From a virus, in the IMG/VR virus record IMGVR_UViG_3300042691_016420, positions 24,669 through 88,668 of that record: a stretch of 64,000 nucleotides of DNA; one strand, written 5' to 3'. Positions within the stretch are counted from its first letter, which is position 1. Each line of letters begins with the position of its first letter. Below are positions 9,048 through 20,770 of this stretch, in pieces. Below the pieces are notes generated by a model that saw only the letters and a list, made by a program, of their open reading frames with translations, was not told where the DNA came from and did no database searches. The position numbers and the translations under genes are program-made.

Positions 9048-12000
9048 TTATCCTTTACAAATATCCATTATTAGTGTTGATTTTCTCTCAGGAGAAAGGT
9101 CCATAAGTTCTTCTACGGAATTAATACCTATATTTCCTAAGAGATCTTTATACTGTTCAAAGTTACTTGAAATTTCATTAATAACATCATTTTCTAAGTT
9201 AGTCTCAACTATAGGTTTAAATTTACCAAATTTTTTCTCCATATCTTTAGCTATTGCCTTTAACTCCTCATCCTCTTCAGCTTGCTTTCTAGCTTCCTGA
9301 GCTTTAATTAAAGCATCAGCATCTGCTTCTGGATTATTAAAGGTTTCTTCAGCAGATACTACAGGAGGCTCATTTAATTGTACAGGAGGATTAGAGACAG
9401 CATTATCTTCTTTTTCATTCTCTACTCCAGAATATGGGGCATCATTAAAGTCACCAAATTCTCCATAAGGATCATATCTTTCTGGAATATTATTATATGC
9501 TCCTTGTCTATACTCAGGTTCTTCAGGAAGAATGTCTGAGTAAGATGCTCCTGTAAATCCTCTAGATTCCTCCTTAGGCAAAGTTTTAATAGCATTTTCT
9601 GCTTTCTCCTTAAATACATTATAAGGATATTGTCTCATCATTGCACTAGGAAGATAACCATTATTAATTACCTTAAGTCTTTTATAAACTATTCTATTAA
9701 CAGGTATCTTATTCTCAGTTAAAGATTCTACCTTACTTTCATACACCTCCTTAACAAAGATAGCTTTCTTATCATTTATAACAGTACTAAATACTAAAGG
9801 AGAAATAATCTCATAAGGATTAACAGAAGGATCTACCTCAACTACATAAGTATCCTTATCACTAGCAAAAGGAGTTAGCTCTACAAAATCTTGTTCCTGA
9901 GGTTTATAAAGAAACTTACTATTCTCAAGATCTTTAATATGTCTTGCATTTCTATTATCACTGAAGAAGTACTTAGCAAAGTTTCCAATTAAGGAAGTAT
10001 AGTTATCATAGTTTGTATGATAGACAAGTTTCTGTCTTACAGTCTTAGGTTCAGGAACATTGATGCCTCTTTGCTTAAGATATTGTATATCCCTCAGTTC
10101 TTCAATACTTAAATCAGATTCTTTAAGCTCTCTGATAATGGGCTCAACATACTCAGTGTACATTGAGTTATATGTTCCAAAATACTCAGCTCTAATCTTA
10201 CTTACTACTGAGCCCTGCAGGTATCTATAATTATCATGTACAGCAATATGAGCAAGAACCTGATAGGCAAAGTTTTTAATATCAGCATCTTCTGAGTAGA
10301 CCATCATATCAAAGCTATCTACAATACTTTGTTCTTGAGCAGGAGATAAGTTCTCAAATGTATCTATACCAATTCTTTTAAATGGATACTTAGGTGTTTG
10401 TGGTTTTTCCTCAAACATTTTACCTATTGTAAAGGCTCCTAGTCTATTCTTAACTTTCTCATAAGCCTCAGTAAGAGCTTTACCAGTAACTATATCATCA
10501 CTGTATAAATCTATTCCCCCAAGTACATTTCTCTCCTTATGTTTGCTAAAGAAGATATTAATACCCAAGAAATCTATAAACTCCTTATTAAGGGAGGCTT
10601 GGAACTTCTTACTTAGGTAATCATTTCCTTCCTTATCTGTACTCCTAAGAATAGAGCTAGTTAAGGAACTTGTATTTTTATGATAGGAGATAAGTTTATT
10701 ACCAATCTTATTACTCAATTTTGTAGAGATATCATTAACTCCCTCAATAAAGACATTGCTGGTAATATTGCTAGAATTAAATGAGAAAGTTTTTATTGTA
10801 TTACCATCACTATCAGTTTCTTCATATGCAATATTCTCATATGCAGAAAGAAGCTTATCTATCTCAAACCCTTCTTTACCAATATTCTTATTAAAGTTAA
10901 GAAGAGTATTTATCTGATAGGCATCTTTAGTAATCTTACTAACCTCATTATAAAGAGAAGCTACTGTATACTGAACATTCATTCTATGCTTATCTTCATC
11001 TGAGAGATTACTGAAATCTTTCTCTCCCATTAAGTTCTCAATCCTCTTATTATCATCCCATGTAGAGATACTATCAACAAGATCAGCATCTGTAAGAGTA
11101 ATTTCCTCAGCACCTTTAGCTGCAAGAGATTGCATAAACTCCTCAATAACTTTAGGATTATCTCTGAACTCCTGGTACTCATATATGCTCTTGCTAGGTA
11201 CACTTAAGAGAGAGGCTATCTTTCTGGCAGCTGGAGTTTGTAGGATACCTGAGATTCTATTTATACCCATACCTAACATTGCCATAGTAGATATCTCAGA
11301 GATATTACTATCAGTGATATTAAAGAGAACTAGAGTTTGATCTTTAGCATTATCCACAGTAATGGATACCATGTTAGAGAGAGTATTAAATTTGAGGACA
11401 TTCTCAGTCTTAGTTATAAAACCAATCTTGCCATCTTGCATTATAAAATCAAAATCTTGCTCTAGTTCTGAGGAAGTATCATACTCTAAGTTTGCATACA
11501 AACTCTTCAGTCTTGCAACTAATCCACTATTAAGAGAAACACCATTCTTCTGCAAGAAAGCTGCTACCTTATTTATATTAGCTGCGCCTCCAATAGCCTT
11601 ACTACCTGTAGAGATCTTTCTATACTCATTAAGCATAGTATCTTGTCCAGAGTATACAACATATTTCTGAGCTTCTTTTTTAGAGTTTGGATAACCAGCT
11701 TCTAAGAAATAAGCAGGTTTATTTTCTTTTTTATCCCCACTATAAATTTCCTTCATGAAATCTTTAGCAGGAGTATTAATAAGCCTTACACCCTCTGGAG
11801 AAGTAAGGAGTTGCATTCTAAGTTCCAGCAATCTATTAAAGTTACTTTCTGGAATTATAGAATTAACTGTTTTGCTTCCATCAGGATTCTTGTAATCCTT
11901 TAGATAACCTGTAAGAATTGCTCTTCTATCTGGGTTATCCTTATCTCTAATTAGAGTAATAGCCTCAGTAGTAGATCTTCTATTTACTTCTTCTAAAAGA

Positions 12001-15000
12001 TCTTTTTGATATTGTATATCATTGTTTATAGCTTCTAGTTCCTTAAGCAAGGAATCTTTTTCAGCATAAAACTTATCTTTCTCAGCAGGAGAAGCTTCTT
12101 TAATATTAGCATTTGCACTCCTTAAATCTGAGAGTTGTTTACTAAATGAGTATTTACCTTTTCTTAAGTTTACTATTTGAGCAGAGATTCTTTCCCTCTC
12201 CTCAACATTTAAGTTAGAGGCTATCTCCTTAACTATTTTATTAGTGCCAATAGATTTCTCAAAAGAGTAAGGATCTTCACCAAATAATTTAAACTTCTTT
12301 TTACCATTCTCAACAGTATGGAATACACTAGGCTTATGGATATATAAACTATCCACGTCATAGTCAGCACCTGAGATTTTAGTAATTTCTGCAGGAGCTA
12401 TAATTGTACTACCATAACTAGCAGGAAGTACATCTACAATCTTAATAGCAATCATAGAGTGTTGAGCCTGTGTAGGAATCCTGTAACCTACTGCTGTAGA
12501 TAACTTCTCAAACAAGGCAGGATCATCTTTCTTGAGAGCATTCCACTCAGAAATTTTGAATCCCATCTGATTGATGTATTCCTCAGAGACAATAACCTCA
12601 GCATAAGGCTTCTCCTCTGTAGGCCAAGCAAGTCTTCTGGTAGAACACTTTTGCTTTTCTTCCTTAGAAAGCTCATTATACTCATAAGTACTAATAGGCT
12701 CATTGTTATACATTATAACTCCCTTAGTTAAGGAAGTTAAGAGAGTACACTTATTACCAGGAACTTTATGAGAAGCAATGTTGTTGTTATAGTAAGACAT
12801 AACATACTGCTCAAACTTGTTCTTAATCATAGGCATATTAGGAGATACTTTCATAGTTCCTGTAATAGGATCTGTCTCAAAGAACTCCATTATTCTATCA
12901 CTAAGAGCAGAACTTTGCATAGCAGCTTTAACATACTCCATGAAAGGATCATGTGTAACTCCATCAACAGTTGCTACTAACTCCTTACCAAAGAACTCAT
13001 AACCATACTGCTTAATCTCAGAAACTAAGACATCCATTTCTCTGGTAATATCCTTAGATAAATTTCCAGAGAAGTAAGCATCAATAAGTTGTAGTAACTG
13101 AGTACCATCTTTAATTTTCTCTTTACCAGATGGGTTTTCTTGCTGAAGTCTGTAATCCTTATAATCAAAGGATAAAGTCTTTCCTGCAAAACTCTCAGCA
13201 GTTACATCTACTATACTATTAACATTCTTCTTAATTGCAGACTCTGCAAAGATAGCTTGTGGACCATCTGGTTGCTGCATCTCATTAAGCATCTTCCAGC
13301 TATCAACAGAGGAAGGTAGAGGGAGGTAATATTTACCATTAACCTCATCCTTTACTGCAGTATAAGATTTATCATTGATGGTAATAGTATCTCCTTTTTC
13401 TGCAAGCTGTGAGGTAGCATATCTTGTAAGAGTTGCTACAGCAGTCTTAATGTAATACTCTTCTCCATAACCAACAGTCTTATCAATCTTAAGAAGAGCA
13501 TCATCATCCTGATGAGCATCTATATAATCTCTATCATCCTCCAAGTAAGCTTTGAGTAAAAGATAGTTCTCATACTTTCTATCACTAACCCCACTGGTAG
13601 ATTTATCTGTTGGAGATATTACTCCTTGTCTAATATATCTATTAATTCTCTCAGAGATACTCTCAAATCCAGCAGCATCTGTAGAGTTAGCTCCCTCAAT
13701 ATCAATATCCTTAATTACACCAAACTTAAAGGTTCCTTCTCCATGATTAGGACCAGAAGCAAGTAGACCTGCACCCCTCTTAGTAATATCTACATACCCC
13801 TTAAATTGTGCAAGATTAGGACTAACCTGTGATAGAATTCTACTCCTATTCATATACTGATTAATCAGGAAGTTTCTAAGGAACTTATCTGCCTCTACTT
13901 GTTTAAGATCTTTATTGTTAGTAATTTCCTTTAAAAACTTCATCTTATCAAGATTAAAATCCTTAAAGTACTCATTCATATTCTCAGTTTGCTTTGAGAG
14001 CATTCTCTCAAAATCTTCTTCAGTAATAGGATTCTGAGATATAGTCTTCTCATTAGCATATGGAAGATTAGTATACTGGAAACCTCTTGGAAGTTGATCT
14101 CTTGTAATATCATCTTTTCTAAATCTCTCAACAAGTGAGAGAGTATATTCTTTTGGAGATAATTTTTCCTCAGGATCTTCAACAGTATGATACCCATCAA
14201 TTAATTGAGATTCTGCAGCTTTCTTAAGAGTTTCAAATGTCTCATCAATTCTAACAGCCTGTCTATCTACCTCAGCATTTAAGTACTTAAGAGTATCCTC
14301 TATAGGGTTAGCTGCATAATTATATCCTTGGAAAATAAAGTTAGTACTCTTACTCTCAAACTGTTGAATGAAGAAGTATGGAGTAAATTCTTTAGTACCA
14401 TCACTCTTAGTATAAGAGTTATTGTATATATTAAAGGTTGTATATAGTAAACTTCTAGGATCTAATTTAGAGTAAGTATAAGCATTATCTCCAAACTCAG
14501 AACCTGAGAATGTACCAAACCTTAAGTTTGGAGGATTACCTTTATCCTCTGCCTTCTTCTTCTCACTTCTAGTATCTAACTCTGGAAGATAAATCTTAGA
14601 AAGTTTTTCTAGTAAGAATGAGTTACTGATAATAGAGTACTGAGTTTTATCTTCAGCATTCTTATAATTAAGTTCTCCTATATCCAGTCTCTTAGTAAGA
14701 TTTATAGCAGCAAGTTCCTCAAGTACAGATCTAGTCTTTTCTGTAGAGAAAACTTTATTAAAGTCTTTATCCTCAAGACTGCCCTTAATAATCTTATAAA
14801 GTTTATCAAAGACAGGTTGAGCTTCAGGATCTGTATAAACATCATCTTGGATAGTAATACCAAGAGCTTTACCCATATCTCTATTCTCCTTAATACTCTG
14901 ATCAATTTGTTTACCAAACCCCTCATTTTTCCAGAGGTCCATTTGGTTTTTAACATGATCTTTCTTATTAACTTGAATTACCTTAGCCCCCTTAGTTCTT

Positions 15001-18000
15001 GTATTAAGGGTGTCAACCATTTGGAAGGATAAAGTAAATCTCTTATCAAATGCTGTATTAAAGATATTTTTAAAAGTCTCATTAGTAGTGTACATATTAT
15101 ACACTTGCTCCATAGACTTGGCAAAGTGAGATTTATCTACACTCTCACTCTCAACTCTAGCAAGCTTAGCTAAGATAGCCTCATAGTTCTCAGGATCCTG
15201 ATTACTCAAGGTAAAGAGCAAGTTGTTAATAATACCTCTCTCATCTAAGAATACTGGTCTATCTAAATCAAAGTAGTATAGTCCAGATATCATATTAGCC
15301 AAATCTCTTGTAGAAGTTTCAGTAATTGGATTTCTAGATTGCACACTCTCATTGTGCATAGTATCCTTCTCATTCTCAGGATCTACTTCCTCATAAGTTT
15401 CCTTAAAGTTTCCTACTCTAATTACTTCCTCAGTAATCATCTTAATGTTTGAGGTAGCAAATATTGCAGGGAATACTAAGCCATTCTCTTTTACAAAAGT
15501 TCTCTCTATAAGAGATCTAAAGTTATTATATTGTTCTTGAGCTATAACTTTATTTTCATCAGTAGTTAAAGGGCTCTCAAGAATTTCTTTTAATCTTCTG
15601 GCCTCAACTATAGCTCCCTGATTAGCATACTTTCTAAGTATATTAATGTAATATCTTACAAAACCTTGTAGAGTGTTTCCTGCATCTTTAAGTTCTTGGA
15701 AATTTTCTAAGAGTACAGGATTATGCCTATCAGCATACATATGGATAAGTTCCTTAACAAGCTGTGTAGATTCTGATTCTGTCCTACTTCCAGGAATAAC
15801 TTTATACTTAGCATCTACAACCTTAGGTTGAGTACCAACAATAGTCTTCTTCTTAAATTTGCCCTTAGTAGCATCTCTAAAGAAAGCCTCAAAAGAAGGC
15901 TCTTCTACAATACCACCCATAAGATTTACAAGTCTTTTAGCTTTAGTAAAGAACCCTTCAAGTATTACAGGCTTCTTACCCTCTACCATGAACTCTTGGA
16001 AGTGATCTGCAATCTTCTCCTCAAGGATAGTTTTTACAATCCAATCCTTACCTACAGTCTTTAAGAAGTTAGCATGACCCCTATCCTCATAAATCTTAAT
16101 GAGTTCCATAAACTCCTCATTAGTAACACCCCACTTATTACCAGCAATTCTAAGCAATCTATCCTGCTCAGCTTGTGGAAGTAAGGAAAAAATACCATGG
16201 AAAGCTTCATGCCACTGAGTACCCTTAGGAACAAATCTATTTAAGTAGATAATACCATCTCTGAATTCTCCATAGTTTTGAGTATTACCTTCCTTATAAA
16301 ACTCTACCTTAATTCCTGTAAAATTCTCAATCTCTCTAGCAACCTCATCTGAGATTTCTTCTAGATTAGAGTTATCCATTATAGGTTTAAAAGTAGGCTT
16401 CTTAGTAGTAGGATCTGCAAGACCGTCTGGAATATCAAAATCATCTAAAGAAGGATCTACATCTGGTATATTATCCCCAAGTCCAAAATCAGAAAGAGTA
16501 GCATTGCTTGTACTACCAAACATTGCTAACTCATCAATAGCTGCTTTATTCTCATTATAGAACTTTAACTCTTCTCCAGTTAAACCATAACTTGTATCTA
16601 AAGGGTGTGATTTAGAGTTAAGTATTTTATTAAGTATATATTCTTCTTTTTGAGTTCTATTTAAGGAAGCAAAGTTAGATGCAGGAGCAACTTGTTTTAA
16701 TTCTTTAAGAGCTCTGTAGTTAATGATGTTTTCATATTCACCTATAGTATTTGCACCAGAATCTTCAAAAGATAATAAGCTATGTTGAAACTCATGCTCA
16801 ATTACAAAATTTTCCCATTCCTCATATGTTTTAAAGGAGTCTTCAGGAAGAGCTTGAGCATAATATCCATCTTTTTGTTTACGAGGTTTAGTCCAAGCTT
16901 TCTCATCAAATTTCTTCTTAAGAAGTTCTCTATTTATTAGTATCTTATTCTCAGCACGATTATACTGAGCAGCACCAGGTTCTCCTGTAGCTGTTGTAAT
17001 AGAGGAACTATCAATAATTTGAATACCCTTATAAGTTTTAGAAGGTGTTTCTACAGGAGCAGCAGTTTTCTTGCTAGGAGTTAATTGGTTAGCAGGAAAA
17101 AGTCTATCTTGATTTTTAGATTTTACAATATTTCCATTAGCATCTGCTAAGGTATAAAATGGAATTCCTCCAGGAACTACTTTAGCAATAGTATGTGGAG
17201 CACCATTCCAAATAACAGGATCTCCTACATTATATACATTCTCAGAGTTAGCTGGAAATTCTTGCTCACCGGCAGTATATTTCTCAGAAACTTGATTGGT
17301 ATTCTCATCTAAGAAATCTCTATGCTCAAATCTAAAGTATGTTTTCCATATAGCAGGACTAACATTAGTTACAAGATAATCCTTTAAGAAATCTTCATCT
17401 TGTGCTTCCTCAGAAGCTTTATATATTCTTCTCTTAGCAAGAGAAGAGATAGCATTCTCTGGTGAAGTAAATGTTCCAAAAGCAGTCTTTAAATCAAATG
17501 TAACTCCAATAGGTTTACCATCTAATCCAAGTTTAGGAGCTGCAATTACTGCAATCTTATTAGTCTTAGTATGATAGAATCTAATGTGGATAGGAATATC
17601 TTCTTGTCCTACTTTAACAGTTTTATTAGTAGCAAGGAAAATATTTTTATTTAAGGTATTAACTAACTCTGCAACTTCAGTTCTATCAAAAGCTTTAGGG
17701 TCAGCATTAATTTTAGTTACCTGCTCAATATACTTTTGTTTCTCAGATGTAGGTAAATCTGCCCCCTTTAATCCAATAAATTGATAATTATTACTATCAG
17801 GTCTCTTAACAAGGATAGCATACTGTGTACCAAGAGATGCAGCTACATTAGGTTTACTTAAAGCTTCTTGTATTAAATCAATATTTGCTCTATTATTAAC
17901 ACTATCAATAGCAGCATAATTACCATTATCATTCTGTACAATAACATACTCTCCATTAATTTGCCATCTCTTGGAGTAAGGAGAATTCATAATCTCTGCA

Positions 18001-20759
18001 AGAGATACTGGTGCATCTCCAGAGATAATTTCTGAACGTAACTTAAGATGTTTAGTAATATCAGTATCTCCCTTTCTATCAATAAGTTTTCTCCAACCAT
18101 TAATAACATCCATGAAAACATTCCTACCTTCTTTATTAGGAATTTGTTTTCTTTGACCTTGCTCAGTTTGAGAATATGAATCTATAAACTTATCAATAGT
18201 TCCATGATTAACTTTAGATTGCTTACTGTCATTTCCAGGTTTAGTATTCCTGTTTAAGAAGTAACCTATATGAGTTTCTTTACCTCCAGTTTTCTCTATA
18301 GCATAGAGATTTTTCTGTCCCCTCTCATCTCTTACTACAAACCTATGAGTTTCCCCAATCCTTTTCATATTGTCAATGAGAGCATCAACAACTTCTCTGG
18401 ATTTATCAGCATTAGCTTTCTCTAAGGGAGTAGTTTCTTTACCCTTCTCAACTTTATAATCAAAGAGATCTCTATTAAGCTTAGGTTGAAAATCAGTCCA
18501 GTTACCATACTCAGAGTTAGGGTCTGTTGGATCATATACAAAAGATTGTCCTCTAAAGTTTCCTGCAGCAGGTCTATCTAATGCATCTCTACCTAGAGAT
18601 ACTTTCTCAGGGTCTGGATCTTGAAATTCTTCATCATAATGTTCAGTCTTCTCAATACCTATAGCACCGGCATCTCTCTCATCTGGATCAAAGATTACAG
18701 GACCTTGTGGAGTAGCACCTCTTACAGTACCATCAGGAAGTTCTCCTTCTACTACTACTTTCTTACCATCAACAATAACTACACTACCTTTCTCAGTAGG
18801 ATTATTAGTTGGGTTAGTTTCTGCCTTAACTTCTGGTTTCTCCTTATCAGCCTTCTCTACTTCCTTCTCAGCTTTCTCATTCTTCTTCTTATCCTCAAGT
18901 TTTTCTTGAGTGGCAGCTATAGAAGTAAGTGCTCTTAATTTCTCATTAGCTTTTTCTCTATCCTTAATAAGAAACCCTAAATCACTCATTAGAATTTCCC
19001 TCTCAAGAGGATTCTCCTCAGCAGCTAACTTAGTTTGTAATTCTCTTATTCTTTTATCATAAGTAGCGGCATCAGATACTGTCTTAATAATTTCCGCCCT
19101 AAATGGATTCTTTCCATAAACAGCATCTGTCTTATCAGTAATATCCTGAATTCTTTTAGCAGAATCTATTAGCTCCTGTACAGTCTTATCTTTCTTAACT
19201 CTATTATAAGATGTAGCAAATAACTCATTAAAGGTTCCCTCATCCATTCTCTTAAAATCATCAAGATCATCCATAAGATCTCCAAATCTTCCAGACTGTA
19301 TTCTACTATTTACATAGTTATAGAAAGCCTCATCCTGTGCACTTCTAAAGAGATACTTGGAAGAAGATTCTGCAACCCTCTCACTCAAGTCCCCCTTATT
19401 AGTTTGAATGGCATCATTAGTATGCTGAATGATGGGGGCAATAGATTCTTTAGCCATATACTTATTAAGCAACTCTATACCCATCTTATTGAGTTTACCT
19501 TGCTCAATACCACTAGCTACTGAAGATGGCCCACCTAGCATAGCACCAATTACCATACTTTCCTGACCTTCCTTACTACCAAAAGTTTCTTCTAAACCTT
19601 TAATGGTAGCTTGTATATAATCTCCAAATCCTCTTTGAGAAGATTGTAATTCTCTATCTGTTAAAGTTTTCTCAGTAAGAAACTGTCCAGCTTCCTGGAA
19701 TGATTCTGCAAAAGCATTACCTCCATAATTCTTAACTAAGGATATACCTTTACTAATTCCAGTAAGAGGTTTATACATTCCTGTAGCAGTATCTCTTGTA
19801 GCATCAATAGCTCTTCTAGTTTCCTTATAACCTTTAAAGAATCTGCTATATCCAATACCGTCAATATTTAAGAGAGCCATGTTAATACCAAAAGCAGTAT
19901 TAGCATACTTATTAGCTTCTTTCTCCCACTCAAGTTTAGTAACCTCATCAGCTACAGCATTTTCACCATACTGTAACTTAAAGTCTTTCTCCATGTTAGC
20001 AATATATTCTTCCCTAACACCTCTGGCTTCTACACCAGCCTCATACATATTACTAACTGCTCTCTGAGTTTGAAATTGAGCAGCATTTTTAAATTTAGTA
20101 CTAGTAAGAACACTCTTTACTTTATTAGCAAAGTTAGCATCCTTACCTACCTCAGCAGCAAGACCTGCCAGTTGTTCAGCCTCAGTAGCTGCAGTTACAG
20201 CTTTAGAGAGTCTTGTTGCAGTTAAGGCAGTTCTACCAAGTGCTCCTAAACCTTTTAAGAAAAGTCCTGTACCCATACCTCCAAGCATTGCACCTGCTAC
20301 AAATCCTCCCCCTTCACCTAAGGCATTGCCCCAGAAACCTGCACTACCTAATACAGTACCAATATCAGAAGAGAAAAACTTAGCTTTTTTCTCAGACTCA
20401 GTATCATAGAATGGAGTACTGCTAACTAAAGCCTCATCTGCTTTCTTAAATATTTTACTTAAGTCATTCTCATATAAACTTGAGAAACTTCTATTCTTAA
20501 TAGCAGCAATACTACCATAGCTAAGCATGCCAAAAGTTTCTGCTGCAGATAATGTTGCTCTACCAAGAAACCTACCTAGGATATTACCAGTAACATCCAT
20601 CATTCCTTGCTCTTGAGCAAGTACATTCTCAACAGATTCACCAGGAGCTATTGGTCTCTCATATTGAGAACCCTCAAATCCTGTGTAAACTCCTGTTGGT
20701 GTATGTGGTACTACTGGAAATCCTCCAGAGCTAAAAGTAGGTGATATTTTTTTTGCCAT
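9048..20759 (-). CDS. Giant virion RNA polymerase / polyvalent protein
   Basis: 3903 residues. Residues 2799-2803 are DYDVD in the context ISGADYDVDSLYIHK, the DxDxD catalytic loop of the crAss-type single-chain RNA polymerases related to two-barrel polymerases; the preceding RIPTQAQHSMIAIKI matches the region before the active site in multisubunit enzymes. Two zinc-peptidase motifs lie further N-terminal: HEFQH at 1322-1326, and HEAFH at 1517-1521 with a downstream EEKIADHFQEF. The first 250 residues contain a Gly/Ala-rich, membrane-like stretch. Residues about 620-680 are a Lys/Glu linker. In crAss-like phages this protein is packaged and ejected to transcribe early genes; that role is from family knowledge. 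Confidence 0.85.
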   Translation of the reverse strand: MAKKISPTFSSGGFPVVPHTPTGVYTGFEGSQYERPIAPGESVENVLAQEQGMMDVTGNILGRFLGRATLSAAETFGMLSYGSIAAIKNRSFSSLYENDLSKIFKKADEALVSSTPFYDTESEKKAKFFSSDIGTVLGSAGFWGNALGEGGGFVAGAMLGGMGTGLFLKGLGALGRTALTATRLSKAVTAATEAEQLAGLAAEVGKDANFANKVKSVLTSTKFKNAAQFQTQRAVSNMYEAGVEARGVREEYIANMEKDFKLQYGENAVADEVTKLEWEKEANKYANTAFGINMALLNIDGIGYSRFFKGYKETRRAIDATRDTATGMYKPLTGISKGISLVKNYGGNAFAESFQEAGQFLTEKTLTDRELQSSQRGFGDYIQATIKGLEETFGSKEGQESMVIGAMLGGPSSVASGIEQGKLNKMGIELLNKYMAKESIAPIIQHTNDAIQTNKGDLSERVAESSSKYLFRSAQDEAFYNYVNSRIQSGRFGDLMDDLDDFKRMDEGTFNELFATSYNRVKKDKTVQELIDSAKRIQDITDKTDAVYGKNPFRAEIIKTVSDAATYDKRIRELQTKLAAEENPLEREILMSDLGFLIKDREKANEKLRALTSIAATQEKLEDKKKNEKAEKEVEKADKEKPEVKAETNPTNNPTEKGSVVIVDGKKVVVEGELPDGTVRGATPQGPVIFDPDERDAGAIGIEKTEHYDEEFQDPDPEKVSLGRDALDRPAAGNFRGQSFVYDPTDPNSEYGNWTDFQPKLNRDLFDYKVEKGKETTPLEKANADKSREVVDALIDNMKRIGETHRFVVRDERGQKNLYAIEKTGGKETHIGYFLNRNTKPGNDSKQSKVNHGTIDKFIDSYSQTEQGQRKQIPNKEGRNVFMDVINGWRKLIDRKGDTDITKHLKLRSEIISGDAPVSLAEIMNSPYSKRWQINGEYVIVQNDNGNYAAIDSVNNRANIDLIQEALSKPNVAASLGTQYAILVKRPDSNNYQFIGLKGADLPTSEKQKYIEQVTKINADPKAFDRTEVAELVNTLNKNIFLATNKTVKVGQEDIPIHIRFYHTKTNKIAVIAAPKLGLDGKPIGVTFDLKTAFGTFTSPENAISSLAKRRIYKASEEAQDEDFLKDYLVTNVSPAIWKTYFRFEHRDFLDENTNQVSEKYTAGEQEFPANSENVYNVGDPVIWNGAPHTIAKVVPGGIPFYTLADANGNIVKSKNQDRLFPANQLTPSKKTAAPVETPSKTYKGIQIIDSSSITTATGEPGAAQYNRAENKILINRELLKKKFDEKAWTKPRKQKDGYYAQALPEDSFKTYEEWENFVIEHEFQHSLLSFEDSGANTIGEYENIINYRALKELKQVAPASNFASLNRTQKEEYILNKILNSKSHPLDTSYGLTGEELKFYNENKAAIDELAMFGSTSNATLSDFGLGDNIPDVDPSLDDFDIPDGLADPTTKKPTFKPIMDNSNLEEISDEVAREIENFTGIKVEFYKEGNTQNYGEFRDGIIYLNRFVPKGTQWHEAFHGIFSLLPQAEQDRLLRIAGNKWGVTNEEFMELIKIYEDRGHANFLKTVGKDWIVKTILEEKIADHFQEFMVEGKKPVILEGFFTKAKRLVNLMGGIVEEPSFEAFFRDATKGKFKKKTIVGTQPKVVDAKYKVIPGSRTESESTQLVKELIHMYADRHNPVLLENFQELKDAGNTLQGFVRYYINILRKYANQGAIVEARRLKEILESPLTTDENKVIAQEQYNNFRSLIERTFVKENGLVFPAIFATSNIKMITEEVIRVGNFKETYEEVDPENEKDTMHNESVQSRNPITETSTRDLANMISGLYYFDLDRPVFLDERGIINNLLFTLSNQDPENYEAILAKLARVESESVDKSHFAKSMEQVYNMYTTNETFKNIFNTAFDKRFTLSFQMVDTLNTRTKGAKVIQVNKKDHVKNQMDLWKNEGFGKQIDQSIKENRDMGKALGITIQDDVYTDPEAQPVFDKLYKIIKGSLEDKDFNKVFSTEKTRSVLEELAAINLTKRLDIGELNYKNAEDKTQYSIISNSFLLEKLSKIYLPELDTRSEKKKAEDKGNPPNLRFGTFSGSEFGDNAYTYSKLDPRSLLYTTFNIYNNSYTKSDGTKEFTPYFFIQQFESKSTNFIFQGYNYAANPIEDTLKYLNAEVDRQAVRIDETFETLKKAAESQLIDGYHTVEDPEEKLSPKEYTLSLVERFRKDDITRDQLPRGFQYTNLPYANEKTISQNPITEEDFERMLSKQTENMNEYFKDFNLDKMKFLKEITNNKDLKQVEADKFLRNFLINQYMNRSRILSQVSPNLAQFKGYVDITKRGAGLLASGPNHGEGTFKFGVIKDIDIEGANSTDAAGFESISERINRYIRQGVISPTDKSTSGVSDRKYENYLLLKAYLEDDRDYIDAHQDDDALLKIDKTVGYGEEYYIKTAVATLTRYATSQLAEKGDTITINDKSYTAVKDEVNGKYYLPLPSSVDSWKMLNEMQQPDGPQAIFAESAIKKNVNSIVDVTAESFAGKTLSFDYKDYRLQQENPSGKEKIKDGTQLLQLIDAYFSGNLSKDITREMDVLVSEIKQYGYEFFGKELVATVDGVTHDPFMEYVKAAMQSSALSDRIMEFFETDPITGTMKVSPNMPMIKNKFEQYVMSYYNNNIASHKVPGNKCTLLTSLTKGVIMYNNEPISTYEYNELSKEEKQKCSTRRLAWPTEEKPYAEVIVSEEYINQMGFKISEWNALKKDDPALFEKLSTAVGYRIPTQAQHSMIAIKIVDVLPASYGSTIIAPAEITKISGADYDVDSLYIHKPSVFHTVENGKKKFKLFGEDPYSFEKSIGTNKIVKEIASNLNVEERERISAQIVNLRKGKYSFSKQLSDLRSANANIKEASPAEKDKFYAEKDSLLKELEAINNDIQYQKDLLEEVNRRSTTEAITLIRDKDNPDRRAILTGYLKDYKNPDGSKTVNSIIPESNFNRLLELRMQLLTSPEGVRLINTPAKDFMKEIYSGDKKENKPAYFLEAGYPNSKKEAQKYVVYSGQDTMLNEYRKISTGSKAIGGAANINKVAAFLQKNGVSLNSGLVARLKSLYANLEYDTSSELEQDFDFIMQDGKIGFITKTENVLKFNTLSNMVSITVDNAKDQTLVLFNITDSNISEISTMAMLGMGINRISGILQTPAARKIASLLSVPSKSIYEYQEFRDNPKVIEEFMQSLAAKGAEEITLTDADLVDSISTWDDNKRIENLMGEKDFSNLSDEDKHRMNVQYTVASLYNEVSKITKDAYQINTLLNFNKNIGKEGFEIDKLLSAYENIAYEETDSDGNTIKTFSFNSSNITSNVFIEGVNDISTKLSNKIGNKLISYHKNTSSLTSSILRSTDKEGNDYLSKKFQASLNKEFIDFLGINIFFSKHKERNVLGGIDLYSDDIVTGKALTEAYEKVKNRLGAFTIGKMFEEKPQTPKYPFKRIGIDTFENLSPAQEQSIVDSFDMMVYSEDADIKNFAYQVLAHIAVHDNYRYLQGSVVSKIRAEYFGTYNSMYTEYVEPIIRELKESDLSIEELRDIQYLKQRGINVPEPKTVRQKLVYHTNYDNYTSLIGNFAKYFFSDNRNARHIKDLENSKFLYKPQEQDFVELTPFASDKDTYVVEVDPSVNPYEIISPLVFSTVINDKKAIFVKEVYESKVESLTENKIPVNRIVYKRLKVINNGYLPSAMMRQYPYNVFKEKAENAIKTLPKEESRGFTGASYSDILPEEPEYRQGAYNNIPERYDPYGEFGDFNDAPYSGVENEKEDNAVSNPPVQLNEPPVVSAEETFNNPEADADALIKAQEARKQAEEDEELKAIAKDMEKKFGKFKPIVETNLENDVINEISSNFEQYKDLLGNIGINSVEELMDLSPERKSTLIMDICKG

Positions 20760-20770
20760 AAGTTTTATTT

